From Acidobacteriia bacterium UBA6623 (GTDB lineage Bacteria; Acidobacteriota; Terriglobia; Bryobacterales; UBA6623), in contig DJHJ01000014.1 in the NCBI GenBank assembly GCA_002433055.1, positions 124,001-188,000 of the forward strand: 64,000 nt of DNA. The letters run 5' to 3'. Position numbers and translations under genes: made by a program. The notes under the pieces were generated by a model, which was not told the origin of the DNA, made no database searches, and saw nothing but the letters and a program-made list of their open reading frames with translations. Position 1 is the first letter of the stretch. Every line of letters begins with the position of its first letter. Shown here piece after piece: positions 1-8,977 of the stretch.

Positions 1-1241
1 AAGATGCTCACACTCCAACATGGGACAACAACCTTGAAGGCCAAATAAATCTTCGTGATGCTGTGGCTAACACAATAAGTTTTACCAACCCCCAGGGTAA
101 GCACTATGAACTTGGTGAGGAGCTTGCAACTTTGCTGGTTCGTCCGCGTGGATGGCACCTAGTGGAGAAACATTTATTGATTGATGGAGAACCGATTTCT
201 GGTTCGCTGTTCGATTTTGGTTTGTATTTCTTTCACAACGTTGAAGCCAGGCTGAAAAGAAACACTGCACCGTATTTTTACTTGCCGAAAATGGAAAGTC
301 ATCTTGAGGCACGCTTATGGAACGAGGTTTTCCAATTTGCCGAAGATGAATTGAACGTTGGAAAGGTTTGCAGAGGAACCGTCTTGATAGAAACCATCAT
401 GGCAGCTTTTGAGATGGACGAGATCCTCTATGAACTAAAAGATCACTCAGCGGGTCTGAATTGTGGCCGTTGGGATTATGTTTTCAGCTTTATCAAAAAG
501 TTTCGTCATGACCCTACCTTTGTCCTTCCAGATCGCATCAAAGTTGGGATGGACCGACACTTCCTTGCTTCTTACGTTGAGCTATTGATCAAAACCTGTC
601 ACCGACGTGGCATTCATGCTATGGGTGGCATGGCAGCACAGATTCCTATCAAGACAGATCTTGAGGCGAACGAGCAGGCGATTGAAAAAGTACGACAGGA
701 TAAACTCCGAGAGGTGAGAGCCGGGCACGACGGCACGTGGGTTGCCCACCCAGGTCTTGTTTCGATCGCTAAGGAAATCTTCGATGAATATATGACTACG
801 CCCAATCAGATTTCACTTAGTCGAAGCGAGGTTTCTGTGAATGCTGAGGACCTTTTAATGGTTCCTGAAGGCAGTATTACTGAGGAAGGGTTGCGTATAA
901 ACTGCGACGTCGGCATTCAGTATTTGGAGAGTTGGTTGCGTGGTGTTGGCTGTGTGCCAATCTATAACTTAATGGAAGATGCGGCCACCGCCGAAATTTC
1001 TCGTTCACAGGTTTGGCATTGGGTGCAACACGAAGCCAAAATGGTTGATGGGCGTACTGTTACAAGTGACCTGGTACGTACCACTATTTCCCAACAGCTG
1101 GAGAAGATCCGCAATTTGGTTGGACCTGAACGTTATGACAACGGACAGTTTGGGTTAGCTTCAAAAATCTTTGAGGAAATGATGACCAGTAACGACTATT
1201 CTGATTTCCTAACGTTAGTAGCCTATGAACACATAGATTAA
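1..1241 (+). CDS. aceB: Malate synthase A, 3' part (5' end outside window)
   Basis: Condenses glyoxylate and acetyl-CoA to malate in the glyoxylate shunt. The frame is open from base 3, so the GTG at 63 is internal: the codons before it already read family sequence ([15 protein letters not shown]). About 412 residues are visible of a family that is usually about 530. Conserved blocks seen are [49 protein letters not shown] and, around visible residue 326, [13 protein letters not shown], which in the family carries the catalytic aspartate. The C-terminal helical tail is complete. No isocitrate lyase gene is seen; it may lie upstream of the window. It converges with cysE, only 33 bases away. 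Confidence 0.95.
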   Translation, partial: DAHTPTWDNNLEGQINLRDAVANTISFTNPQGKHYELGEELATLLVRPRGWHLVEKHLLIDGEPISGSLFDFGLYFFHNVEARLKRNTAPYFYLPKMESHLEARLWNEVFQFAEDELNVGKVCRGTVLIETIMAAFEMDEILYELKDHSAGLNCGRWDYVFSFIKKFRHDPTFVLPDRIKVGMDRHFLASYVELLIKTCHRRGIHAMGGMAAQIPIKTDLEANEQAIEKVRQDKLREVRAGHDGTWVAHPGLVSIAKEIFDEYMTTPNQISLSRSEVSVNAEDLLMVPEGSITEEGLRINCDVGIQYLESWLRGVGCVPIYNLMEDAATAEISRSQVWHWVQHEAKMVDGRTVTSDLVRTTISQQLEKIRNLVGPERYDNGQFGLASKIFEEMMTSNDYSDFLTLVAYEHID

Positions 1242-1274
1242 CATCGTTCTCTAGGAAAAGAATCTCAATACGTT

Positions 1275-1958
1275 TCAGTTGTTGTTTTCATTAGATGCCA
1301 GCGGTGGAGCCTCTTCGGATTTGCCGCGCAACTGTTCTTCGAGTGAAGCAATGCGTGTGTGAAGACTTGATAGAGCTTGACCTACTGGATCGGGCAATTT
1401 GCCGTGCTCGAGCATAGTTTCTTCTTCCTCTGAAATTGCGACACCCTTGATTGCGACCACTCTGCCAGGAATACCCACAACGGTTGAATGATCCGGCACT
1501 GAACGCACCACGACCGAACCTGCTCCGACACGTACCCAATTTCCCAGAACGATGTTACCGAGGACCTTTGCTCCGGATCCGATCACAACATGATTACCAA
1601 GTGTCGGATGCCTCTTACCCTGTTCGTGTCCAGTCCCACCCAGCGTCACACCCTGATAGAGCAAAACATCATCACCGATTTCGACAGTTTCACCGATCAC
1701 TACCCCCATACCATGATCGATAAAAAAACGCTTTCCAATTTTTGCGCCTGGGTGAATTTCAATGCCAGTGACCCAACGTCCGAAGTGTGAAAGAAGTCTT
1801 GCAACTACATGCAGACCCCAGTGATAGAGACGATGAGAAACGCGATGTAACAAAATAGCGTGTACGCCCGGGTAACATAACAAGACCTCAAAGACGTTCT
1901 TGGCGGCCGGATCGTCACGGAATACAACGTTAACCTGTTCTTTAATCGTTTGCCACAT
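1275..1958 (-). CDS. cysE: Serine O-acetyltransferase
   Basis: Transfers acetyl from acetyl-CoA to L-serine, the first step of cysteine synthesis, in the cytoplasm. The 227-residue protein is the short (EpsC-like) form with a brief N-terminal helical part and a left-handed beta-helix of hexapeptide repeats from about residue 65 to 175. The catalytic Asp-His pair is seen at D81-H82 (FIDHGMGVVIGE) and the second active-site His at H117 (GKRHPTLG). The C-terminus ends in a charged, low-complexity tail. No cysK is adjacent, and it is divergent from the broken queG gene, so it is probably transcribed alone. Confidence 0.93.
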   Translation of the reverse strand: MWQTIKEQVNVVFRDDPAAKNVFEVLLCYPGVHAILLHRVSHRLYHWGLHVVARLLSHFGRWVTGIEIHPGAKIGKRFFIDHGMGVVIGETVEIGDDVLLYQGVTLGGTGHEQGKRHPTLGNHVVIGSGAKVLGNIVLGNWVRVGAGSVVVRSVPDHSTVVGIPGRVVAIKGVAISEEEETMLEHGKLPDPVGQALSSLHTRIASLEEQLRGKSEEAPPLASNENNN

Positions 1959-2220
1959 ATGTAATCAACTCATCGATATTTCAGTTTGCTTGTGTTGGCC
2001 GCCCTAATCTGTCATATGCACGGACGGTGCCAAAAATAGAAAATTTGAGTAAGGAAGGCCGACCCAGGTCGGCTAGGAGGGATTTCACCCAACCAACCGA
2101 AACTAGCTCGGCCGGCTACAACAGCATTGGGATAAAAATATCATTAGGGGCACGTTCATCTGATGCTAGGCTAACTGCGAGTCTATGTCAAACGGATCCT
2201 TGTTGATCTATCATCGAAGA
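1959..2220. other. Divergent intergenic region with a GC-rich hairpin
   Basis: This 262-base gap separates cysE (leftward) and queG (rightward). It must hold both promoters, but no clear -35/-10 pair is visible. It contains a perfect 6-bp hairpin, GCCGAC-CCAG-GTCGGC at 2058-2073, and a weaker inverted repeat at 2104-2118 around CGGCCG. Neither is followed by a U-tract, and no riboswitch family core was recognised. A role in 5' leader structure is possible but unproven. Confidence 0.3.
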
Positions 2221-3285
2221 ATGTCGACAGAAAGGATTAAAGCAAGGGCATTAGAGATTGGCTTTGATCTAGTAGGCATCTCTGAGGCACGCCCAACATT
2301 GGAGGCTGCCTTCTATCCGGAATGGATCGAACTTGGCTTTGCAGGCAATATGAGTTATCTCAAGGGTCGACGCGGCGATATGAGGTCCGACCCGCGTAGT
2401 TTACTGCCTTCCGCCAACTCTGTTATTTCGGTCGGGATCGTTTACAATACGCAGCATCCATATTCGACTGACGTCGATTTTAACGGACAGGGGTGGGTTT
2501 AAGGTTACGCGTGGGGTGAAGACTATCACCATGTACTTAAACGTCGCTTGCAGGCCTTGGTCGATATTTTACACAAGGATCTCGGTGCGTTTGAGACAAA
2601 AATATGCGTTGATACGGCACCACTGCTTGAGCGTGCTTACGCTCACCGGTCCGGCCTAGGATGGATTGGTCACAATACCTGCCTAATAAACCAACAATTG
2701 GGCTCGTGGCTTTTTTTGGGTGAAGTACTAACCTCTCTCAGTCTTGAATGTGATAACCCGGCAGCTTTTCGGTGTGGGAGTTGTACTCGCTGCATCGAAG
2801 CTTGTCCAACTGATGCGCTAGTTCCAACTGGAGAATTGGAAGGTCCAGCCTATGCTCTTGACTCCAATAAGTGTATTTCCTATTGGAGTATTGAATTGAA
2901 AGGTTCGTTGCCTGAATCTGCTCGTGCCATGATGGGAGAACATCTGTTCGGGTGCGATATTTGTCAAGATGTATGCCCGTGGAACCGACGTGCGGCCGTT
3001 ACGAAAGCAGACGAATTTCAGCCTCGAAATGCATTACCAAATTTAGAAGAAGTCGCCTCAATGACCCCCGAAGAGTTTGATCGCTGTTTCGGTGACACTC
3101 CAGTTGAGCGGACTCGTTACCGTGGATTTTTGCGCAATGTGGCCGTAGCAATGGGCAATAGCGGAAAAGAGCAGTTTCTGGAATTACTTTACAGGATGAC
3201 AGATTCACCAGATCCAGTGATCGTTGAACATGCCCTGTGGGCCATAGATACTCTTAAGGATAAGATTGCAGTAAGCAAAAGTTGA
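2221..3285 (+). pseudogene. queG: Epoxyqueuosine reductase, interrupted by an in-frame TAA
   Basis: QueG reduces epoxyqueuosine to queuosine in tRNA, using cobalamin and two 4Fe-4S clusters. The reading frame is family-like throughout: RYA/YAWG.DYH region, LERAYAHRSGLGWIGHNT, the clusters CGSCTRCIEACP and CDICQDVCPW, and a HEAT-like C-terminus. A TAA at 2500-2502 stops it just before YAWGEDYHH, and translation continues in the same frame after it. One CAA-to-TAA change would explain this, or a paired 1-base loss and gain, since GTT TCA AGG TAC would restore the usual SRYAWG. The start is taken at ATG 2221 (MSTERIKARA); ATG 2185 is an alternative that adds 12 non-conserved residues. It is either a recent pseudogene or an assembly error. 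Confidence 0.85.
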
Positions 3286-3336
3286 CCTGGCGAAAATTCT
3301 TCCAGGGCCACCATTAGACTTCTAAACTAGCTGTCG

Positions 3337-3362
3337 AATGATCTCTTGCACAAGAGATCATT
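3337..3362. terminator. Bidirectional hairpin between convergent genes
   Basis: A perfect 11-bp inverted repeat, AATGATCTCTT / AAGAGATCATT, with a 4-base GCAC loop. It sits between the convergent ends of queG and the DUF1501 gene and overlaps the stop codon of the latter. Its position fits a terminator for both strands, but there is no U-tract immediately after either arm, so termination efficiency is uncertain. Confidence 0.5.
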
Positions 3363-4797
3363 AGGCCAGTAGTTTTTTGACGATGTTACCGCCGACATCA
3401 GTGAGGCGGAAATCTCTACCCATGAAGCTATAGGTCAACTGGGTGTGTTCTAAGCCTAGTGCGTGGAGCATCGTGGCTTGCAGATCGTGTATATGAACAG
3501 GGTCCTCGGTGATATTAAGACCAATGTCGTCAGTTCGTCCAATGACTTGGCCACCTTGTATGCCACCGCCAGCAGCCCACATCGAGAAACAACCTGGGTG
3601 ATGGTCACGACCGGGAGCTTCATCAACTCTCTCAAATTGCCCCATCGGAGTGCGTCCAAATTCACCGCCCCAGACCACCATAGTTTCGTCGAGTAAACCA
3701 CGTTGTTTAAGATCTCCAAGTAATGCACCAACAGGAGCATCAGTGGCATCACAGTACTCTCCTAGGTTTTTGTCGACGGCGGAGTGATGATCCCAACTCG
3801 CATGGACGAGAAGAACAAATCGAACACCACGTTCTACCATACGGCGAGCCAACAGGCAGTTTGTACCGTAGGCGTTGGTTGGCTCTTTACCTATTCCAAA
3901 GGAATCCAGTACCGTCTGCGATTCATTAGAAAAATCCAGAAGTTCTGGTCCAGCAGTTTGCATTCGAAATGCTAGTTCATAGGAATGGATTCGTGAAGCT
4001 ATCTCCAAATCCCCCGTATTCTGATAATGAGCTTCATTCAGTTCGCGAATCGTATCGATTCGGGCTCGCTGACTGATTTTACTGATACCAGGTGGGTTCT
4101 TCAGATATAGAATCGGATCACCATATCCTCGGAAGTTAACACCCTGATAGGTGGAAGGCATAAAACCGCTACTCCAGTTTGTAGAACCTGCACTGGCTCC
4201 TCTTCCGGAGTTAAGAACCACAAAAGCTGGCAGATCGTTAGCTTCACTCCCCAGACCGTAGCTAACCCATGATCCTACAGTCGGTCGCCCTGACATTGTG
4301 CTACCACTCATCAACATGGCTTGCCCAGGGTGGTGATTGAATGCTTCTGTATGCATCGAACGAATTAGAGCAATATCATCTGCCCGGGAAGCTATGTGCG
4401 GAATGTAATCCGAAAATTCCGTGCCATTTTCTCCATATTTCCGGAACTTCCGAGGGCTTCCAAGCACCTTGGCAGAGGGCTTGATAAAAACAAAGGGAAG
4501 GTCTTTCGTCATTGATTCCGGTAGAGCCTGTCCGTGGCGTTTTTGCAGCTCAGGTTTGGGATCATACAGATCCATCTGACTTGGTCCGCCAGCCTGCAGC
4601 AGAAAAATTACATTTTTTGCCTTGGGCGCAAAGTGGGGTGCACGGGGTGCCAAAGGGTTTACCTCAGGCAATTTCTTTTGCGTCGCCCGTCCGTCTTGAC
4701 CGAGTAGATGGGCGAGGGCTATCGTTTCTATGCCACCGGCGGCAAACTTGAAGAAATGTCGCCTAGTCTGTATGCGCTGAAAGTCGTGAAAGTTCAT
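3361..4797 (-). CDS. DUF1501 family Tat-exported protein (pair B)
   Basis: A 478-residue member of DUF1501, whose fold is related to the sulfatase/alkaline phosphatase superfamily and whose reaction is unknown. The N-terminus carries a twin-arginine signal (TRRHFFKFAAGG, about residues 12-23), so export folded to the periplasm is expected. Family blocks seen are the LLQAGGPSQMDLYDPKP motif, MHTEAFNHHPGQAMLMSG, GSWVSYGLGSE, VVWGGEFGRTP and the RDHHPGCFS.W.AGGG segment, rich in possible metal ligands. Its ATG overlaps the stop of the PSD1 gene upstream by one base (TAATG), so the two are translationally coupled. Last gene of the seven-gene run. Confidence 0.9.
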   Translation of the reverse strand: MNFHDFQRIQTRRHFFKFAAGGIETIALAHLLGQDGRATQKKLPEVNPLAPRAPHFAPKAKNVIFLLQAGGPSQMDLYDPKPELQKRHGQALPESMTKDLPFVFIKPSAKVLGSPRKFRKYGENGTEFSDYIPHIASRADDIALIRSMHTEAFNHHPGQAMLMSGSTMSGRPTVGSWVSYGLGSEANDLPAFVVLNSGRGASAGSTNWSSGFMPSTYQGVNFRGYGDPILYLKNPPGISKISQRARIDTIRELNEAHYQNTGDLEIASRIHSYELAFRMQTAGPELLDFSNESQTVLDSFGIGKEPTNAYGTNCLLARRMVERGVRFVLLVHASWDHHSAVDKNLGEYCDATDAPVGALLGDLKQRGLLDETMVVWGGEFGRTPMGQFERVDEAPGRDHHPGCFSMWAAGGGIQGGQVIGRTDDIGLNITEDPVHIHDLQATMLHALGLEHTQLTYSFMGRDFRLTDVGGNIVKKLLA

Positions 4798-7439
4798 TAT
4801 TCCCTAGTTATAAATTCGTCTAAATTTAACAGAACACTGCTAAGTCCAGTCCAGGCCGCAGTTTCGATACGGCTGATTCCGGCTAGTTCTACTGGTGCTA
4901 GTTTTTCAGCAGCTCCAGGTTCTTGTTCGAAGATTTGCGTCTGACGATGATAGTACTTTTGCAGAGATTCTAATTCCTCATCGCTAGGTGTTCTTGCCAG
5001 GGCAATCTGAAAAGCATGCAGCAAGCGTTCACTAAAGGATTGTTTAGATTCGCTCAAAATACGGACTGCCAAGGCCTGTGCAGCTTCGGTAAAGACAGGA
5101 TCGTTCAATAAATTTAGTGACTGGAGAGGAGTGTTCGAACGCTCACGCTTGCATAGGGTTATCTCACGTGAAGTTGCGTCAAAGGTGGCCATTTGAGGGT
5201 AGGGGATTGTACGCTGCAAGAGGACATATAGTCCACGTCGATACCGATCTCGTCCGTCGCTTTCCTCCGGCCACTGCTGAGAATTGCCATACGATAGACC
5301 TGTAACTCCTGGTGGCAGAGGCGGCCGCACACTTTTACCACCGATCTTGGGATAGAGTAGACCGCTCACGGCCAGTGTTGAATCTCTAACTAATTCAGCG
5401 GGCAAACGCAAACGTTGCTGCCGAGCAAGCCAGCGATTATCTGGATCCTGAGTCACAAGTTCAGGTCTGGCCGCGGAGGACTGTCGATAGGCTGTAGACA
5501 TCACTATGGTTTTGTGAATCTTCTTCAAGCTCCAATCGTGTTCGATGAAGTCAGCAGCGAGCCAATCCAGCAGGTTTGGATGCGTGGGAGTTTCTCCTTG
5601 GCTGCCAAAATTTTCTGAGGTGCGCACCAATCCTGCACCGAAATATTCCTGCCAGATGCGATTGACGGTCACTCGAGCAGTAAGAGGATTATCCTCAGAT
5701 ATTATCCACTCTGCAAGATCAATGCGTGAGGCATTGGTGGTGTTTTCCAGTGAGCCAAGAAACGCCGGCACAGCTGACGAAACTTCAATGCCTTTCTGGT
5801 TCCATGCACCACGAATGTGTATATTGCTTTTACGTCCCTGTGCACTCTCAGCAATTGTCTGAGCCTCGCTCACTGCAGGAAATTTATCTTTGAGATCCTG
5901 AAGTTTTCCCGAAGGAAAGCTGCTATTGCCACGTAAGAGGTCTTTGTAGTTGAGTTCCTTGTTGAATTCTTTTGTGATTATGCGGTGATAGTTCACAACA
6001 AAATGATCAATAAGGCTATCAGTTTCTTTACGAGTCCTCTCGCTTGGGCTCTTTTCGACAATTCCGTGCCCGTTGTCGAGATATTTTCCGAGGGCGTCGT
6101 AAGCATGATCCAAATCAGTCCACTTGCCAGGATTTCGTGCTGCTAAACGCATCTTTTCTTCCCAGGCCGGCATGAGTTCATACACACGATTCTTTTGTAA
6201 GAGTTCCTCACGTTCGGTCCGGTAACGTGGCCATTGGCTGAGGAAAGGTCCCATTTCACCGGCCAGTGGGGCATCAATATTTACTTCGTCGGCATTATTG
6301 AAGAAAGAGAATAGACTGTAAAAGTCCTTTTGGGTGATGGGATCGTATTTGTGATCGTGACACTGTGCACATGCGACGGTGAGACCCATCCAGACTGTCC
6401 CCACTGTACTCGCACGGTCAATGATTTCTTCAAAGCGAAACTGTTCGATTTTTACACCACCTTCGCGATTTTTGAGTGTATTGCGGTGAAACCCAGTAGC
6501 AACTTTTTGCTCGGTAGTAGCGTTTGGAAGGAGGTCGCCGGCGATCTGTTCCACTGTGAACTGGTCGAATGGCATATCATCGTTCAGCGCCTTGATAACC
6601 CAGTGCCGGTAACGCCAGGCATGAGGTCGCACTAGATCTTTTTCGTACCCGTCACTGTCCGCATATCGTGCCAAATCGAGCCATTGCATTGCCCACTTTT
6701 CTCCGTAGTGTGGCGATTCCAGAAGTCGATCCACCCAGGTTTCATATGCGGCCGGATCACTGTCTTTAATGTAGGCAGTAATTTGTGCAGGGGTAGGTGG
6801 CATGCCTATCAGATCAAGGTGTAGTCGTCGAAACAAGGTATATTTGTCAGCTTCGGGTGACGGGTCGACACCTTCTTTACTGAGTCGCGCCAGGATAAAA
6901 TGGTCAACCGGACTCCTTGCCCATTTTGGATTGTCAATCTCTGGTGGTACCGGTTTTTTCAATGGCTGGTAAGCCCAATGAGACGATTTCTTTCTACCGG
7001 AAGAAGCAGTCGCTTCAAGAGCTGTCTCTGCTTCGAGAGGCCAGGATGCTCCTTGATCAATCCAAGCTCGCAGTAGACCAACTTCATCGTCGCTCAGTCG
7101 CTCTCCACTTGGTGGCATAACGACATCCTTGATTACACCAGAAACAATCCTGACCAGTTTACTCTCAGAGCTTTTGTGTGGAATGATGACGGGTCCGGAA
7201 TAACCACCTTGCATCGCAGTGGAACGCTGGTCGAGCCGCAGTCCACTCAGCTGCTGTGCCTCTCCGTGACACATGGTACAACGGCCTTTCAGTATTGGTT
7301 CAATGTCTCGGGAGAAGTCGATGGGTTTTTGAGCTACGGGTGGTAGCGATAACGCATTTTGTGAGCCTTCTGCCCAGCCGAGTGAAGAACTGGTCTGTAC
7401 CAGAGCGAGGAAAAACAATATCTTTCCAAGATTTTTCAT
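4797..7439 (-). CDS. PSD1/DUF1549-DUF1553 protein with c-type haem motif (pair B)
   Basis: A large (about 880 residue) secreted protein with the planctomycete-cytochrome architecture. It has a Sec signal peptide (MKNLGKILFFLALVQTSSS), an N-terminal PSCyt1 segment with one CTMCHG haem-binding site at about residues 54-58, then DUF1549, which includes a second CAQCHDHKYDP motif, and a C-terminal DUF1553 with NRIWQEYFGAGLV and RYRRGLYVLLQRT. Such proteins are partners of DUF1501 proteins; redox or sugar-oxidising roles have been proposed but are not proven. The ATG at 7439 is chosen over the one at 7472 because the signal peptide starts there. It lies directly upstream of, and overlaps, its DUF1501 partner. 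Confidence 0.88.
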   Translation of the reverse strand: MKNLGKILFFLALVQTSSSLGWAEGSQNALSLPPVAQKPIDFSRDIEPILKGRCTMCHGEAQQLSGLRLDQRSTAMQGGYSGPVIIPHKSSESKLVRIVSGVIKDVVMPPSGERLSDDEVGLLRAWIDQGASWPLEAETALEATASSGRKKSSHWAYQPLKKPVPPEIDNPKWARSPVDHFILARLSKEGVDPSPEADKYTLFRRLHLDLIGMPPTPAQITAYIKDSDPAAYETWVDRLLESPHYGEKWAMQWLDLARYADSDGYEKDLVRPHAWRYRHWVIKALNDDMPFDQFTVEQIAGDLLPNATTEQKVATGFHRNTLKNREGGVKIEQFRFEEIIDRASTVGTVWMGLTVACAQCHDHKYDPITQKDFYSLFSFFNNADEVNIDAPLAGEMGPFLSQWPRYRTEREELLQKNRVYELMPAWEEKMRLAARNPGKWTDLDHAYDALGKYLDNGHGIVEKSPSERTRKETDSLIDHFVVNYHRIITKEFNKELNYKDLLRGNSSFPSGKLQDLKDKFPAVSEAQTIAESAQGRKSNIHIRGAWNQKGIEVSSAVPAFLGSLENTTNASRIDLAEWIISEDNPLTARVTVNRIWQEYFGAGLVRTSENFGSQGETPTHPNLLDWLAADFIEHDWSLKKIHKTIVMSTAYRQSSAARPELVTQDPDNRWLARQQRLRLPAELVRDSTLAVSGLLYPKIGGKSVRPPLPPGVTGLSYGNSQQWPEESDGRDRYRRGLYVLLQRTIPYPQMATFDATSREITLCKRERSNTPLQSLNLLNDPVFTEAAQALAVRILSESKQSFSERLLHAFQIALARTPSDEELESLQKYYHRQTQIFEQEPGAAEKLAPVELAGISRIETAAWTGLSSVLLNLDEFITRE

Positions 7440-7513
7440 AAATGTACCACCCACTACCTCTCTCTTAACCATTGGCGTCGAGGCAGTTCAAATCACTTCA
7501 TTACACGAGCACA

Positions 7514-8953
7514 TTATAGTAGGATCGAGTCGATTACTGTACCTCCAACGTCTGTTAGACGAAAATCACGACCTTCGTGATGGAAGGTTAGTTTTTCGTG
7601 GTCAAACCCTAAACAGTGTAGAACTGTGGCCTGCAGATCGTGCACGTGTACCTTGTCTTGGACCGTTTTCAATCCAATATCGTCGGTTTCACCGAGGATT
7701 GTGCCAGGCTTGATGCCACCTCCTGCTAACCACAAGCTATAGCAGTCAGGGTGATGGTCACGGCCCGCTCCGGCATCGGGGCGATCGAGTTGAATCATAG
7801 GTGTGCGGCCAAACTCAGCACTCCAGATAACGAGAGTCGAATCCAGTAAGCCACGCTGTTTCAAGTCTTTGATCAACGCGGCAGCAGGTTGATCTACCAT
7901 GCTGCAGTTTTCACGATGGTTTTCGTCAATTTTCTGATGAGCGTCCCAGTCTCCGTGGTTGAGCATAACAAAACGTACGCCTCTTTCAACCATACGGCGA
8001 GCCAATAAACAATTAGTCCCAAAAGCTTGGGTAGGTTCTTTTTCTGCACCATAGGCATCCAGGATGTGTTGAGGTTCATCAGAAAAGTCGAGCAAGCCAG
8101 GTGCAGCGATTTGCATCCGAAATGCTAATTCATAGGAGTTAATACGTGCTGCAATCTCCAAGTCGCCAGTTTCTTCGTAGCGTTTTTCATTTAGCTTGCG
8201 AATGACATCGAGACGGGATCTTTGTAGTTCACGGCTAACTCCCTCGTTGTTTGCGAGGTATAGGATTGGGTCACCGGTAGTTCTAAAGCGAGTTCCTTGA
8301 TAGGCCGAGGGCAGAAACCCATTACCCCAAATATTTGATCCTCCATTCGGTCCTTTACCTGACCCTAAAACGACAAACCCAGGTAAATTTTGCGATTCAC
8401 TTCCGAGGCCATAAGCTACCCATGAACCTATTGATGGTCGACCAAACTGGGTGTGTCCCGTGGTAAGCATCAGCACTCCCGGGTCGTGGTTGAACGCCTC
8501 CGTGTTCATTGTGCGAATCATACATATGTCGTCAGCACAAGTTCCTAGATGGGGTACCAGTTCAGAGAATTCCATGCCGCTCTGACCATACCTCTTAAAT
8601 TTGTATGGACTGGCCATGATCTTGGCATTCGGTTTAATGAAGGCTAATTTGAGATCTTTGGTTAGTGATGGCGGTAAGGATTCACCATTCCATTTGCTCA
8701 AACCTGGCTTGGGATCAAATAGATCTAGTTGGCTGGGCGCTCCTGACTGATACATCAAAATGATGTTCTTTGCTTTCGGCGCAAAGTGTGGTCGACGGGG
8801 AGCCATGGGGTTGACTCTAGGGAGTTTTGATGAGTCGGTGCTATAGCCCTCCGCACTTAGGAGGTTGGCGAAGGCAGCTGTACTGATTCCGGCGCCACAC
8901 TTCTTCAAAAAGCGCCTGCGAGATTGTATAGCGGCTAACTGTTCTATCGTCAT
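7514..8953 (-). CDS. DUF1501 family Tat-exported protein (pair A)
   Basis: Paralogue of the 3361-4797 product (479 residues) with the same block order: LMYQSGAPSQLDLFDPKP, NTEAFNHDPGVLMLTTGH, GSWVAYGLGSES, VIWSAEFGRTP and RDHHPDCYS.WLAGGG. The twin-arginine signal is SRRRFLKKCGAG near residue 11. The two copies are clearly alike but have diverged along their whole length, so this is an old duplication rather than an assembly repeat. It follows its PSD1 partner by 24 bases on the same strand. Reaction unknown. Confidence 0.9.
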   Translation of the reverse strand: MTIEQLAAIQSRRRFLKKCGAGISTAAFANLLSAEGYSTDSSKLPRVNPMAPRRPHFAPKAKNIILMYQSGAPSQLDLFDPKPGLSKWNGESLPPSLTKDLKLAFIKPNAKIMASPYKFKRYGQSGMEFSELVPHLGTCADDICMIRTMNTEAFNHDPGVLMLTTGHTQFGRPSIGSWVAYGLGSESQNLPGFVVLGSGKGPNGGSNIWGNGFLPSAYQGTRFRTTGDPILYLANNEGVSRELQRSRLDVIRKLNEKRYEETGDLEIAARINSYELAFRMQIAAPGLLDFSDEPQHILDAYGAEKEPTQAFGTNCLLARRMVERGVRFVMLNHGDWDAHQKIDENHRENCSMVDQPAAALIKDLKQRGLLDSTLVIWSAEFGRTPMIQLDRPDAGAGRDHHPDCYSLWLAGGGIKPGTILGETDDIGLKTVQDKVHVHDLQATVLHCLGFDHEKLTFHHEGRDFRLTDVGGTVIDSILL

Positions 8954-8977
8954 CCGATCATCCCTGCATATGAGTTT

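Noticed and set aside
2221..3285. Selenocysteine or other recoding at the queG stop
   Set aside because: The stop is TAA, not TGA, and no SECIS-like hairpin follows.
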